Below are positions 18,904 through 27,292 of a DNA stretch of 64,000 bases, in pieces. How positions within the stretch are numbered: position 1 is the first letter of the stretch; each line of letters starts with the position of its first letter. Below the pieces are notes generated by a model. It was not told the origin of the DNA, ran no database searches, and saw only the letters and a list, made by a program, of their open reading frames with translations. Origin of the DNA: Phycisphaerae bacterium (GTDB lineage Bacteria; Planctomycetota; Phycisphaerae; Sedimentisphaerales; SM23-30); contig JAEIOG010000003.1 of NCBI GenBank assembly GCA_016342495.1, positions 26,800 through 90,799 on the forward strand. The letters run 5' to 3'. The translations under genes were made by a program, and so were the position numbers.

Positions 18904-19432
18904 TAATTTATGGGCCCCCTGGCGCAGCCAATATCTTCAGGATCTGGGCAAAGATGAACAACAAGGCATAGCTGGCAATACCTGTTTCATTTGCGATTAT
19001 GTCAAAAACCCTGAAAAAGACCGGAAAAACCTGGTGCTGTGGCGAAGTAAAAACACAATTATGATGTTTAATCGCTACCCATACACCGCCGGGCATCTGC
19101 TGATAGCACCACAAAACCATATTGCCAATTTTGTTAATTTAGAAGAAACTGTCTTGCTGGAATTGATGACAATGTGCCGGGATGGACAAAAGATTTTGCA
19201 GCAAGTACTCCAGCCACAAGGATTTAACGTTGGTTTCAATGTTGGCAAATGCAGTGGTGCCGGCCTGCCGGGCCATATTCACATGCATGTAGTGCCGCGC
19301 TGGGAAGGTGATACCAATTTTATGACAACTTTAGCCGGGGCAAGACTGGCAAGCCAGGCATTAGATGACCTTTTTGACCATGTATTTCGGGCAGGAACGG
19401 GCATGAAATTACCAGAAAATGCACAAAAATGA
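18890..19432 (+). CDS. HIT-family nucleotide hydrolase/phosphorylase
   Basis: 180 residues. The histidine-triad motif GHIHMHVVP is at residues 128-136, and the N-terminal WAPWRSQYL plus CFIC (residues 32-35) resemble the Ap4A phosphorylase-like HIT subgroup. HIT proteins cleave nucleoside phosphate bonds in dinucleoside polyphosphates or nucleotidyl conjugates. Its start lies inside the end of the PPIase gene, indicating translational coupling. The exact substrate is not determined. The stop is only 2 bp from the convergent queC stop. Confidence 0.9.
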   Translation: MLNNNNLWAPWRSQYLQDLGKDEQQGIAGNTCFICDYVKNPEKDRKNLVLWRSKNTIMMFNRYPYTAGHLLIAPQNHIANFVNLEETVLLELMTMCRDGQKILQQVLQPQGFNVGFNVGKCSGAGLPGHIHMHVVPRWEGDTNFMTTLAGARLASQALDDLFDHVFRAGTGMKLPENAQK

Positions 19433-19434
19433 CA

Positions 19435-20139
19435 TTAAATGTACTTTAAAGGGTCAATTTTCCCAGCATCTTTGAAACCTTTTAACCTCAAAAGGCATGA
19501 ATCGCAATGGCCACAGGACGTACCATCTGCCGCCGGATCATAGCAACTATGCGAAATTGAATAATCCAGATTCAATTCATAACCCTTCTGGACAATCTGA
19601 GCTTTAGTCATATCAAGTAATGGAGCATGGATCTTGAACTTATTTGGCCCCTCCACGCCAGCTTTGGTCGCAAGGTTAGCCAAATTTTCAAAAGCATTAA
19701 GAAATTCAGCTCTGCAATCAGGATAACCGCTAAAATCAACAGCATTAGCGCCGATAAAAATGTCAAAAGCACCAAGAACCTCAGCCCAACCCAAAGCCAT
19801 ACTTAACAGGATAGTATTTCGCGCAGGCACATAAGTAACTGGTATTTCAAGACTTGTATCAGCACCAATATCACTTTTAGGGACATCAATGTCAGCGGTC
19901 AAAGCTGATCCACCAAAACTGCGTAAATCTATAGAAATTATTTTATGATCTTTCACGGCGAGGCTAGCAGCAATTTGCTTTGCGGCAGTAAGTTCATAAG
20001 TATCGCGTTGGCCATAGTTTACCGAAAGAGCATAAATATCGAAACCCTGACTTTTGGCGATCGCCGCTGAGGTATATGAGTCTAAGCCACCACTTAAGAG
20101 GACGACTGCTTTAAGGTTTTTTTCGCTTACACTTGTCAT
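19435..20139 (-). CDS. queC: 7-cyano-7-deazaguanine synthase
   Basis: QueC converts 7-carboxy-7-deazaguanine to preQ0 using ATP and ammonia, in the queuosine pathway. 234 residues. The ATP-binding P-loop SGGLDS is near residue 16; [26 protein letters not shown] and the C-terminal four-cysteine zinc site ([19 protein letters not shown]) are all present. Divergent from queF with a 79-bp spacer; queE is at 50.2-50.9 kb. Confidence 0.96.
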   Translation of the reverse strand: MTSVSEKNLKAVVLLSGGLDSYTSAAIAKSQGFDIYALSVNYGQRDTYELTAAKQIAASLAVKDHKIISIDLRSFGGSALTADIDVPKSDIGADTSLEIPVTYVPARNTILLSMALGWAEVLGAFDIFIGANAVDFSGYPDCRAEFLNAFENLANLATKAGVEGPNKFKIHAPLLDMTKAQIVQKGYELNLDYSISHSCYDPAADGTSCGHCDSCLLRLKGFKDAGKIDPLKYI

Positions 20140-20218
20140 GACACACCTTTATATGTAGAATAAGGAACTAATAATATACATAAAACATAATTTTACTGTC
20201 TAACAGGAGAATAAACAA

Positions 20219-20569
20219 GTGAGCAATGAAACAAATAAGCTCGAAATTTTCGATAATCCATATCCAGACCGCGACTATGAAATCCGCACCGACTGCCCGG
20301 AGTTTACCAGCTTGTGCCCGGTAACAGGTCAACCGGACTATGGAACAATAACCATAATTTATACGCCCGATAATTCTTGTATCGAGCTGAAAAGTTTAAA
20401 ATTCTATATTCAGCAATATCGCAATATGGGTATTTTTTATGAAGCATTGACCAATAAGATACTGGATGACCTGGTTCAGGCAAGTCAGCCACGGCAAATG
20501 AAAGTAATTGCGTCATTTACGCCACGCGGCGGGATTAATTCGATAGTCACCGTTGAATATAAAAAATAG
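20219..20569 (+). CDS. queF: NADPH-dependent 7-cyano-7-deazaguanine reductase (short type)
   Basis: QueF reduces preQ0 to preQ1. 116 residues, a compact single T-fold domain shorter than B. subtilis QueF. The nucleophilic Cys lies in [10 protein letters not shown] (residue ~37), and the substrate-binding ELKSLKFY follows. The start codon is GTG, supported by AGGAGA 8 nt upstream; no ATG fits. Divergently arranged with queC. I see no preQ1 riboswitch in the leader. Confidence 0.94.
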   Translation: MSNETNKLEIFDNPYPDRDYEIRTDCPEFTSLCPVTGQPDYGTITIIYTPDNSCIELKSLKFYIQQYRNMGIFYEALTNKILDDLVQASQPRQMKVIASFTPRGGINSIVTVEYKK

Positions 20570-20607
20570 TGTAAATGGTTGTTTAATAAGAATTTGCGTA
20601 AAACAAG

Positions 20608-20636
20608 CCTTCTGTTTCAAAACGGAAGGTTTTTTT
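20608..20636 (+). terminator. Rho-independent terminator of queF
   Basis: CCTTCTGTT/AACGGAAGG, a 9-bp stem with one G-U pair, followed by seven T. Confidence 0.85.
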
Positions 20637-20642
20637 CTTTAA

Positions 20643-20798
20643 ATGTTCATAAAACCTCATAATGGAATAAAGTTAATTGCAGAAATAGACGATTTTTGTA
20701 ATTATGGGCATGCCTGTGACGCATTAGCAAAAGATTATGCTGAAATAATGACGCCAACAGAAAAACATGGTTGCCAGTCAGAACAGAGTGATTTATAA
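20643..20798 (+). CDS. Possible small ORF, 51 residues (doubtful)
   Basis: ATG at 20643 opens a 51-codon frame (MFIKPHNGIKLIAEIDDFCN...) with ordinary composition, ending inside the -10 element of the next promoter. It follows directly on the queF terminator and has no proper Shine-Dalgarno sequence, so it may be chance. Confidence 0.2.
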   Translation: MFIKPHNGIKLIAEIDDFCNYGHACDALAKDYAEIMTPTEKHGCQSEQSDL

Positions 20799-20799
20799 T
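20771..20799 (+). promoter_or_regulatory. Promoter of the lipoprotein pair
   Basis: TTGCCA, 17 bp, perfect TATAAT, 26 bp before the ATG at 20826. Confidence 0.75.
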
Positions 20800-20825
20800 C
20801 TGGGTTCTTAAAAACAGGAGTTACA

Positions 20826-21884
20826 ATGGCTAAACGCTTTTTTATATTAATTTCAATATTGCTGTTTACAGGCTTTGGCTGTCAGGAGAAATCCAAGATA
20901 GCCACCACTGGTGCAGATCCGACAAAAGAAAGTGCCGTTTCAGCTAAAAAGGTGCCCATTGAGCCTAGCTGGTATAAAACCGGGCAAAATTTCAAGGCCA
21001 AAGTGAGTCTTACCTCAGATTTAATTATGATGGCTCCGCTGCGGATGGATAAAACCGACCTTAAAAAGACAGTTATGGTTCTGAACTATAAAGTCATCGA
21101 GGCTGATCAACAGCAGGCAACTATTGAAATTACCGTTGAGTCGATCCATGCCACTATGGTAACTATCGGAAGAAAATTCGGCTATGACAGTGAAGATGTC
21201 AAAGTTGCCAAAAGCATTAGTAATCCAGAGAATAAAAAAGGGGCAAAGCAGCAACAGGATAAATTTGCTAATAGCTTCAGTGAAGTCAAAGGCCAAAAAT
21301 ATATAGCCAGGATTAATCGAGATGGCCAGGTGATAAGCCTCGATATTCAAGGCAATATTTTGAAAAAAGAAGCTTCCGGCCAACCACGCGGGGAAATGAT
21401 AGGCGGCGATCAGCTAACGATGCTGTTTAATGAATATGCTCTTAAGGCATATGCCTCCCCTTTACTATGGTCCGGGGCGAAAGATTTTGATGCTGACAAA
21501 AATCAGGAACTCGGATTAAAAACGACAGTGGTTTTGCCATTTATGAAACCTTTCCAACTCAATCGAAAAGTATCGACTGTCAGTGAAGATTCGCAAACAA
21601 AGATTGACTATACGCTGGCTTTAACTGAAAGTGAATATTCAACAGTCAAAGAAGGTAAGGTATATTATACCCCCAAAGAAATTTCTCCTGATGCCAAAGG
21701 AAACGCGATTTACTCGAAAACACATTTAAGAGTGAACTATTTAAATGATAGTTTCAAGCTGAAAATTAATTCGTTAAATCTTCCCGCGCAAAGTAAGGGC
21801 AAAAATAATGTGGTTATGCTCTATACATATGATCGGACAATAGAACCGATAGAAACTATAATCAAGGATAAACTGAATAATTAA
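20826..21884 (+). CDS. Secreted lipoprotein of unknown function
   Basis: 352 residues. N-terminal signal MAKRFFILISILLFTGFGC with a somewhat atypical lipobox (GFGC), then a Lys/Ala-rich linker and a probably beta-rich body (GQNFKAKVSLTSDL, KKTVMVLNYKVIEAD, GQKYIARINRDGQVISLDIQG). The layout resembles DUF6263-type planctomycete proteins, but I cannot verify that. AGGAG is 6 nt upstream. It is followed after 19 bp by a second lipoprotein with a similar plan, forming a two-gene operon. Confidence 0.7.
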   Translation: MAKRFFILISILLFTGFGCQEKSKIATTGADPTKESAVSAKKVPIEPSWYKTGQNFKAKVSLTSDLIMMAPLRMDKTDLKKTVMVLNYKVIEADQQQATIEITVESIHATMVTIGRKFGYDSEDVKVAKSISNPENKKGAKQQQDKFANSFSEVKGQKYIARINRDGQVISLDIQGNILKKEASGQPRGEMIGGDQLTMLFNEYALKAYASPLLWSGAKDFDADKNQELGLKTTVVLPFMKPFQLNRKVSTVSEDSQTKIDYTLALTESEYSTVKEGKVYYTPKEISPDAKGNAIYSKTHLRVNYLNDSFKLKINSLNLPAQSKGKNNVVMLYTYDRTIEPIETIIKDKLNN

Positions 21885-21903
21885 CTGTAGAAGGAGTTCA
21901 AGA

Positions 21904-22986
21904 ATGAAAAAACTAGCATTTGCAATGATAGCTGTTATGGTCGCGTTGATCACTGGCTGTGCAACTGGTCCTAAACCAACCTTAAGATGTAATTATGAGG
22001 TAGGCCAGGAAGATGTATTAACATATAAATCCAGCACAAGTTATAAAACCTGGATTGAAATGCCCAAGAAAGATCCATCGACACCTGATACCCGCACAAC
22101 CACCAGAGAGCTGGTCTTAAATCGCAAAGTTACAGAAGTAGCTGAAGACGGCACCGCTACCATGCTGGTTTCATATCAGAAAGCAGACCTGGGCCTGGAA
22201 ATAGATGTAAGAGATGCATCCAATGCCAATAAAAAAGATGCCCGTAAGAAATCCAGTAAGACATATGCCAATGAAGGTGATAAATTCAAAACTGATTTCC
22301 CCGGCGAACCTAAGCTGGTCGGCAAGACATTTACCGTTAAAATATCTCCATCTACAAAAGTCCTGGAAGTTCAGGGGCTGGATGCTTTGCTAAAAGAATT
22401 AAAGCTGACCGAAGACAGCGAAGGTATTGTACCAGAATTTGTCAGCGAAAAATTTATCAAAGAAATGCTTGAGTGCAATTTTGTCACCTATGCCTCTGAC
22501 GAAACAGCGGCAAATATCGCAGACTACCTGAGCAAAGGCGAAGATGTCAAAACTTATGACAAAATCATTCAGACACCCAACAGCATGATCAAAGGCCAGG
22601 CTTTAATGAATAAATATTCTGTTGATTCAATTGAAGCGGTCAACAATGACCAGCTGATTAATATCGGCACAGCAGTTGAAGTGCTTTATCAGCCTCAGGA
22701 TGGTATCGAAGAACAAGTCCCTGATAATTTCATGCAAAAGGTAATCAAAGACAATAGCGAAATGAATGAATTAACTGTTATCGGTGATTGCCAATTTATG
22801 GGTCTAAGCGGAAGACCGGTTAAATGGAGTTATGACATTGACTGCATGTTGATTCTGGATGGCGCAAAAGTCAAAATGGGTGGCGGCGACAATGCTAAGA
22901 AGAAAAAAGCTGAACCCGGCTCAGAAGGTTATATGTACACCAAGACCACCATCACGAATTCCTGTGAATATAAAATTGTGAAATAA
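21904..22986 (+). CDS. Secreted lipoprotein of unknown function, probable distant paralogue of the preceding gene
   Basis: 360 residues. Lipoprotein signal MKKLAFAMIAVMVALITGC, then a body that follows the same plan as its neighbour (YEVGQEDVLTYKS, LNRKVTEVAEDGTATM, GKTFTVKISPSTKVLEVQG). AAGGAG precedes the ATG. The two genes share one promoter and end at a strong terminator. No catalytic motif recognised. Confidence 0.7.
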   Translation: MKKLAFAMIAVMVALITGCATGPKPTLRCNYEVGQEDVLTYKSSTSYKTWIEMPKKDPSTPDTRTTTRELVLNRKVTEVAEDGTATMLVSYQKADLGLEIDVRDASNANKKDARKKSSKTYANEGDKFKTDFPGEPKLVGKTFTVKISPSTKVLEVQGLDALLKELKLTEDSEGIVPEFVSEKFIKEMLECNFVTYASDETAANIADYLSKGEDVKTYDKIIQTPNSMIKGQALMNKYSVDSIEAVNNDQLINIGTAVEVLYQPQDGIEEQVPDNFMQKVIKDNSEMNELTVIGDCQFMGLSGRPVKWSYDIDCMLILDGAKVKMGGGDNAKKKKAEPGSEGYMYTKTTITNSCEYKIVK

Positions 22987-23297
22987 CAGTTTTAGATATT
23001 GAATATTATAAAGCTCGCCATAAATAGTTGGCGGGCTTTTTTTATGCGCTAAAATCTATACCTAAGCGCATTGGGTGGCCAGACAAAATACAACCTGCTT
23101 ATATGGTTTGGTCCTATAAAACAGTAAATGATTATGATTATACGATTTTTGTCTTTTTTTTATGCGGTTTGGGCCGGTTATAACGGTTTTGCTAAAGTAA
23201 AAGTTATCTTGGGTATTAATTATACCGAAATATAGATTAGTGGATCATGGTATTTTGATACCATTATTAAAACTAATAGCTAGATGAGGACAGTAAA
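22987..23297. other. Intergenic region, 311 bp
   Basis: Holds the lipoprotein-operon terminator at its start and a perfect hairpin/dyad ATGGTAT-tttg-ATACCAT at 23247-23264, 34 bp before the next ATG, which could be an operator. Nothing else is recognisable. Confidence 0.5.
23011..23043 (+). terminator. Rho-independent terminator of the lipoprotein operon
   Basis: AAGCTCGCCA/TGGCGGGCTT stem (one G-U) and a run of T. Confidence 0.85.
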
Positions 23298-24371
23298 ATG
23301 CTTCGTAGCGAACGAATCGAAAATGTAGCAGCTGACTGCGTATATTTCAAAGGTGACCAGCCATGTCAGCCCCATGCCCATGGCGGCCATACCTGCCGAT
23401 GCGCTTTGTACCGACCATTAAGTAAAAGGGTTCTTTTTGTTCAGCTTAGCTCACCAGCGGAAGTCATTGCCAGCAGTGCGATTTTATTCCGCATGAAAGA
23501 TGATGATCCAAATATAAAGATAACATATTTGACCGCCTGGCCCGAGCTTTTGCCAACGATTGTCGATGAACCATTGAAATTCAATGCGGCAAATTTGAAA
23601 CGGGTTGAATTCAATGCATTTGATAATGCTTATAATCTGGATATGTCGCTGGAAGCTTGTGCGATATTTAACGGGATAAACGCAGAAAATAAAAATGGAT
23701 TCTTTTTCCAGAACAATCGCAGTGCTCCTTTAGATGATGCAGCTCAAGGTATTTATCTTAACAAATTGTTTCCTAAGCTATCGAATAAAAATGTCTCCCT
23801 TGTCCGTAATATATTCCAGCTTTGCAATGTCGAATATAATATGGAAATGCCATTTTTGAAAAAGACCATAGCAGGTGATGCCAAAGATATAGCAATCACC
23901 ACGGCTACTGACCCTGACAATCCAACGATGAAAAGCTGGACACCAGCATTGTTTGCCAGACTTACCGACATTTTATATAATAATGGCTATAACCCAACAA
24001 TCTTAGGAACCGCTGAAACATATATAAAAGATTCATATATCGCCAGCAATAGCCAGGGCAGCTATCCAGGGCCTTTGACGATAAGAGAAATGATGGATCA
24101 AATCAAAAGTGCATCAACAGTGATAAGTTTTGCTCAATGGACCACGCAGCTTAGCTGGGCAATGGGTAAAGAAGTAATACATGTCCAGGGACAAATTCAA
24201 AAAGGCCAAACAGAAAAAATCCGCCGCTTAACTATTGTTACGCCTTTGATAGACATCAGCAAAAGCGATGCAATCGATACGATTTTGCCGGAGAATGTCG
24301 CTGATATTATCCTTGCTGGTGAAAGAAATAAAATTGAAAATAAAAATCCCAATGAGGTGTCTATACACTAA
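23298..24371 (+). CDS. Glycosyltransferase family 9-like protein with N-terminal Cys/His cluster
   Basis: 357 residues. Residues 14-35 carry C-x8-C, three His and CRC (CVYFKGDQPC, HAHGGHTCRC), resembling a cysteine cluster seen at the N-terminus of some GT9/heptosyltransferase-like proteins. The rest has the two-lobed GT-B layout: N-lobe RVLFVQLSSPAEVIASSAIL (~residue 44) and C-lobe ADILYNNGYNPTILG-like segment followed by TIREMMDQIKSASTVISF. Similarity to GT9 is weak to moderate, and the donor or acceptor is unknown. GAGGA precedes the ATG. Monocistronic, ending at its own terminator. Confidence 0.6.
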   Translation: MLRSERIENVAADCVYFKGDQPCQPHAHGGHTCRCALYRPLSKRVLFVQLSSPAEVIASSAILFRMKDDDPNIKITYLTAWPELLPTIVDEPLKFNAANLKRVEFNAFDNAYNLDMSLEACAIFNGINAENKNGFFFQNNRSAPLDDAAQGIYLNKLFPKLSNKNVSLVRNIFQLCNVEYNMEMPFLKKTIAGDAKDIAITTATDPDNPTMKSWTPALFARLTDILYNNGYNPTILGTAETYIKDSYIASNSQGSYPGPLTIREMMDQIKSASTVISFAQWTTQLSWAMGKEVIHVQGQIQKGQTEKIRRLTIVTPLIDISKSDAIDTILPENVADIILAGERNKIENKNPNEVSIH

Positions 24372-24402
24372 GAATTGTTTCGCCCAGTCCAAATGGAGGA
24401 AG

Positions 24403-24431
24403 CCCTTGATTTGATATCGAGGGTTTTTTTT
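24403..24431 (+). terminator. Rho-independent terminator
   Basis: CCCTTGAT/ATCGAGGG with one G-U pair and eight T, just before the convergent SDR gene. Confidence 0.8.
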
Positions 24432-24436
24432 ATGAT

Positions 24437-25243
24437 TTATTTTAGATTAAAATATTTTAGGGTGGCTTTTTCGATTAGTTTAGCTGGAAGAATGGCTTTA
24501 ATTATTGGCATGATTTTGCTTTCACGCCCTATGCGGTACCGGAGTTTTGGGGTTTTCTTTTGGGCTACTTTGGCGATGAGCTTAGCGACGTTGGCTGGGT
24601 TGCCGCCATCGCGGACGCCTTTGGTGAAATAATTGTGGACCTTATTTCGATGTTTATCATAATCGGCAATAGGGGTGGTAGCTAATATTGAGGCATTATC
24701 GATATTAGTTTTGAAGAAACCCGGCTCAATTAATGAAACATAAATATTGAAATGCAGCAGTTCAGTGCGGAGCGATTCGCTATAGCCTTCGACGGCAAAC
24801 TTGGAAGCGGCATAAAATCCGCGGTAGGGAACACCCATCAGCCCAGCGATAGAACTAATATTGATAATTTTGCCACAGCGTTGGGATCGCATGGTTGGCA
24901 AAATTGCATTGGTAAGCCGGACCAGGCCTACAAAATTGGTTTGAAAAATTGACTCGACCTGATCGATATCGGTTTCTTCAGCAAAACCATTGACGACGAA
25001 ACCGGCATTATTAACAAGTACATCGCAGCGGCCAGCTTTATTCAATAATGTGGCGACGCAATCTTTAACTGATTGCTCATCGCCGACATCAAGGGTGAGC
25101 ATTTCCATGCCATCGACAGGTGAGGGGATAGCCTTACGTGAAGTGCCAAAGACGCGATAGCCTTCGTTAATAAAAGCTTTAGCGGTTTCCAGGCCAAAGC
25201 CAGAGGAGGCGCCGGAAATTAAGATTGTTGGTTGGTTTGACAT
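24437..25243 (-). CDS. Short-chain dehydrogenase/reductase
   Basis: 268 residues, classical SDR. Rossmann glycine motif GASSGFGLE (~residue 11), NNAG (~85), catalytic Ser in ISSIAG, and YAASK (Tyr and Lys of the active site, ~150). NAD(P)-dependent oxidoreductase in the cytosol; the substrate cannot be told from sequence. No operon partner: it converges with the GT9-like gene, and the next minus-strand genes begin ~70 bp upstream. Confidence 0.9.
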   Translation of the reverse strand: MSNQPTILISGASSGFGLETAKAFINEGYRVFGTSRKAIPSPVDGMEMLTLDVGDEQSVKDCVATLLNKAGRCDVLVNNAGFVVNGFAEETDIDQVESIFQTNFVGLVRLTNAILPTMRSQRCGKIINISSIAGLMGVPYRGFYAASKFAVEGYSESLRTELLHFNIYVSLIEPGFFKTNIDNASILATTPIADYDKHRNKVHNYFTKGVRDGGNPANVAKLIAKVAQKKTPKLRYRIGRESKIMPIIKAILPAKLIEKATLKYFNLK

Positions 25244-25313
25244 TAATAATTTTCACTTAAATAAATATTCATCAGGTTGATATATTATTTTACACTTCTT
25301 GTACTCTCCCATT

Positions 25314-25469
25314 TTAATTCCCACATAATCTTCGCATATCCCTCACATCAACACAGCAGGTTTCGACTATACGCTGAGTGAATTGGCGAGCGGAGCCGAA
25401 CAGGCAGCTGTAGGCTATGAGAAAAAGCCCGATTGTAACAGTCAGGATTTTAAGAGTTAGTTTTAACAT
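25314..25469 (-). CDS. Small exported/lipoprotein-like peptide, 51 residues
   Basis: Not in the ORF track. ATG at 25469 with AAAGG 7 nt upstream gives MLKLTLKILTVTIGLFLIAYSC, a hydrophobic signal with a Cys, then a short Arg/Cys-containing tail ending RRLCGN. An in-frame ATG at 25484 is also possible but lacks an RBS. It lies 28 bp after the OmpH-like lipoprotein gene on the same strand, so it may be the last gene of that operon. Confidence 0.45.
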   Translation of the reverse strand: MLKLTLKILTVTIGLFLIAYSCLFGSARQFTQRIVETCCVDVRDMRRLCGN

Positions 25470-25497
25470 GATTTTGCCTTTCATAATTTTAGTGACA

Positions 25498-25983
25498 TTA
25501 CTCGGCTTGTTCCAGGGTGACAGGTTTGGTTTTGAGAAGCTGGTTAACAGTTTTAAGTTGTTTTTCGTTTAAGTTGAATATTGCGACAACTTTATCAGTT
25601 ACGTCGATAGCGGTTTTTCCATCATAAGTATTATCAGGGACGACAATATCGACGCCAGCTTCTTTGGCAATTATAGCCAAATTATCTTTGATATCTGCAA
25701 CAACATTATCAATTTTATCATTACTAAATACCTGGCGATGAATTTGTTTTTGTTTGGCTTGCATGGCGCCGCTTATTTTGTTGTAAGTTTCGGTATCGCC
25801 ATCTTTTTTTGCGGTCTGGGCTTTATTATACATTTCTTTGAGCTGGTTTTGATTTGCCTCGGTCCAAAAATGCCCATAGGCCACTATCCGACTGTTGAAG
25901 GTAGCTACCTTTTCAACAGTTGCACAGCCAAACATATAGCAACTGGTAAAAGCTAACAAAAAAATTGCACATGTATTTTTCAT
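25498..25983 (-). CDS. Small lipoprotein, weakly OmpH/Skp-like
   Basis: 161 residues. Signal MKNTCAIFLLAFTSCYMFGC with a lipobox-like FGC, then a helical charged middle (NQNQLKEMYNKAQTAKKDGD, MQAKQKQIHRQ) and a segment AIIAKEAGVDIVVPDNTYDG. The latter is reminiscent of the C-terminus of Skp/OmpH periplasmic chaperones, but the match is weak. The MarR gene lies 176 bp upstream on the same strand; a hairpin ACGAGG-aaaa-CCTCGT (26017-26032) is between them. Confidence 0.55.
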   Translation of the reverse strand: MKNTCAIFLLAFTSCYMFGCATVEKVATFNSRIVAYGHFWTEANQNQLKEMYNKAQTAKKDGDTETYNKISGAMQAKQKQIHRQVFSNDKIDNVVADIKDNLAIIAKEAGVDIVVPDNTYDGKTAIDVTDKVVAIFNLNEKQLKTVNQLLKTKPVTLEQAE

Positions 25984-26159
25984 TTTTACATCTCCGTTTT
26001 TAGAATAAATAACTCAACGAGGAAAACCTCGTGTCGATCACGAGGTTATCTAACAACTGCTCACAGCTGTTTATATAGAGTGAATACCTGCTTCTCCCAG
26101 GTTCCTATGAACCTCTATATCACGACTTATTTTTATTTTTCCAGGTGGAAATTTCATTT

Positions 26160-26645
26160 TTAATTCTCTGCCAGTTTCGATGCATTGGCTCTTACCGTTT
26201 CCATCATTTGTATCAGGTTTTTTTGTTGATCTTCGTTGAGATCAGCCATCACCAATTGGATTCGCTGGGCATATAGCACTTCGACTTCATCTAAAAGTTT
26301 TTCACCCTTTTCTGTCATAATTACGATATTGCTACGGCGGTCGCCAGGGGCAGCGGTGCGGGTTACCAGATCACCCTTTTCCATGCGGTCAACCAACATG
26401 GTGATGTTGGCACGGTTGACCAGCATCATTTTGCTGATGGTGGCCTGAGTCATGCCTTTGTTGTCAGAAGTCTGATATTTCAAAAGCATCAGCAAATTAA
26501 ACTGGACATCGGTCAGGCCAAAAGCCTTGAAAAATTCATCGCCCGCCTTTTTCAGACAAGAAACCGTATGATAAATGTTCAGGATAGCTTCGTGAGCCAA
26601 CATCTCTATATCGCGATTAAAACCAAGTTCATCTTTTAGAGCCAT
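26160..26645 (-). CDS. MarR-family transcriptional regulator
   Basis: The track start at 26654 is a TTG immediately after the AAGGA; the ATG at 26645 (MALKDELGFNR) has AAGGA at a proper distance and is preferred (161 residues). Winged helix: KGMTQATISKMMLVNRANITMLVDRMEKGDLV with the wing DRR in AAPGDRRSNIVI, flanked by dimerisation helices. MarR proteins usually repress themselves and nearby genes in response to small ligands; the lipoprotein gene downstream is the likely neighbour target. Ligand unknown. Confidence 0.9.
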   Translation of the reverse strand: MALKDELGFNRDIEMLAHEAILNIYHTVSCLKKAGDEFFKAFGLTDVQFNLLMLLKYQTSDNKGMTQATISKMMLVNRANITMLVDRMEKGDLVTRTAAPGDRRSNIVIMTEKGEKLLDEVEVLYAQRIQLVMADLNEDQQKNLIQMMETVRANASKLAEN

Positions 26646-26692
26646 CTTATTCAATCCTTATGTTTGTCAATTCTCTTATTGTTTACATATTA

Positions 26693-26720
26693 ACTATACA
26701 CCAAGAAACCAGATTGTCAA
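26693..26720 (-). promoter_or_regulatory. Promoter of the marR gene
   Basis: On the minus strand TTGACA (26715-26720), 16 bp, TATAGT (26693-26698). Confidence 0.75.
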
Positions 26721-26825
26721 ATGGAAATGGGATAATTATTTGATAATTATTTAGTGATTTCATATAAACACCTGTAAATAAGCACCTTACAACTTGTTAA
26801 TTTGTTAACATTTATTTTTACCCAT

Positions 26826-26866
26826 AAAAAAACCTTTGCCATTTGGCACTACCAAACAGGCAAAGG
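26826..26866 (-). terminator. Rho-independent terminator of the 78-residue membrane protein gene
   Basis: Minus strand: CCTTTGCC...GGCAAAGG with an inner TTTGG/CCAAA stem, followed by seven T. Confidence 0.85.
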
Positions 26867-26896
26867 GAAAATTTTAGGTTAAAACTAATACTAAAA

Positions 26897-27133
26897 TCAA
26901 GCAGCCACAGGCATCATTGCGGTACCAATACCCCAAACGATTACACCAGCCATTTTTAATACAATTGGCCGCCAAGTTTCACGGATATTCATAAAGAAGT
27001 AAATCAGAGCCACAATAGGAAGTAATATACATCCAATTCCCCAGCCAACTGAATCATCAAAAACTGTAATAAGAAACCATATACCGCCAGAGGCCATCAT
27101 AATAATTCCAATTATTGCTATTGCTAAACCCAT
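26897..27133 (-). CDS. Small membrane protein, 78 residues
   Basis: Three hydrophobic segments (GLAIAIIGIIMMASGGIWFLI, WGIGCILLPIVALIYFF, MAGVIVWGIGTAMMPVAA) make it an integral inner-membrane protein with very short loops. AAGGAGA lies 7 nt before the ATG, and a strong promoter and terminator frame it, so it is a real monocistronic gene. No family recognised. Confidence 0.8.
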   Translation of the reverse strand: MGLAIAIIGIIMMASGGIWFLITVFDDSVGWGIGCILLPIVALIYFFMNIRETWRPIVLKMAGVIVWGIGTAMMPVAA

Positions 27134-27199
27134 ACCATAATCTCCTTAAATAATTATTAAAATCTTATTTTACCCTTGTCACCTTCAGAATACACCTAT

Positions 27200-27228
27200 A
27201 AGATACAGTAATACTATTATGGTGTCAA
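27200..27228 (-). promoter_or_regulatory. Promoter of the 78-residue membrane protein gene
   Basis: Minus strand: consensus TTGACA (27223-27228), 17 bp, TATCTT (27200-27205). Confidence 0.75.
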
Positions 27229-27292
27229 ATAAAAAAGGCAAACAATTAGATATTGAGTCTGCCCTTGGTGATTTCAAGATTTTGTAATTATC

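Noticed and set aside
20140-20218. preQ1 riboswitch between queC and queF
   Set aside because: The short leaders lack the preQ1-I stem with its A-rich tail and have no terminator or SD-sequestering pairing that I can see.
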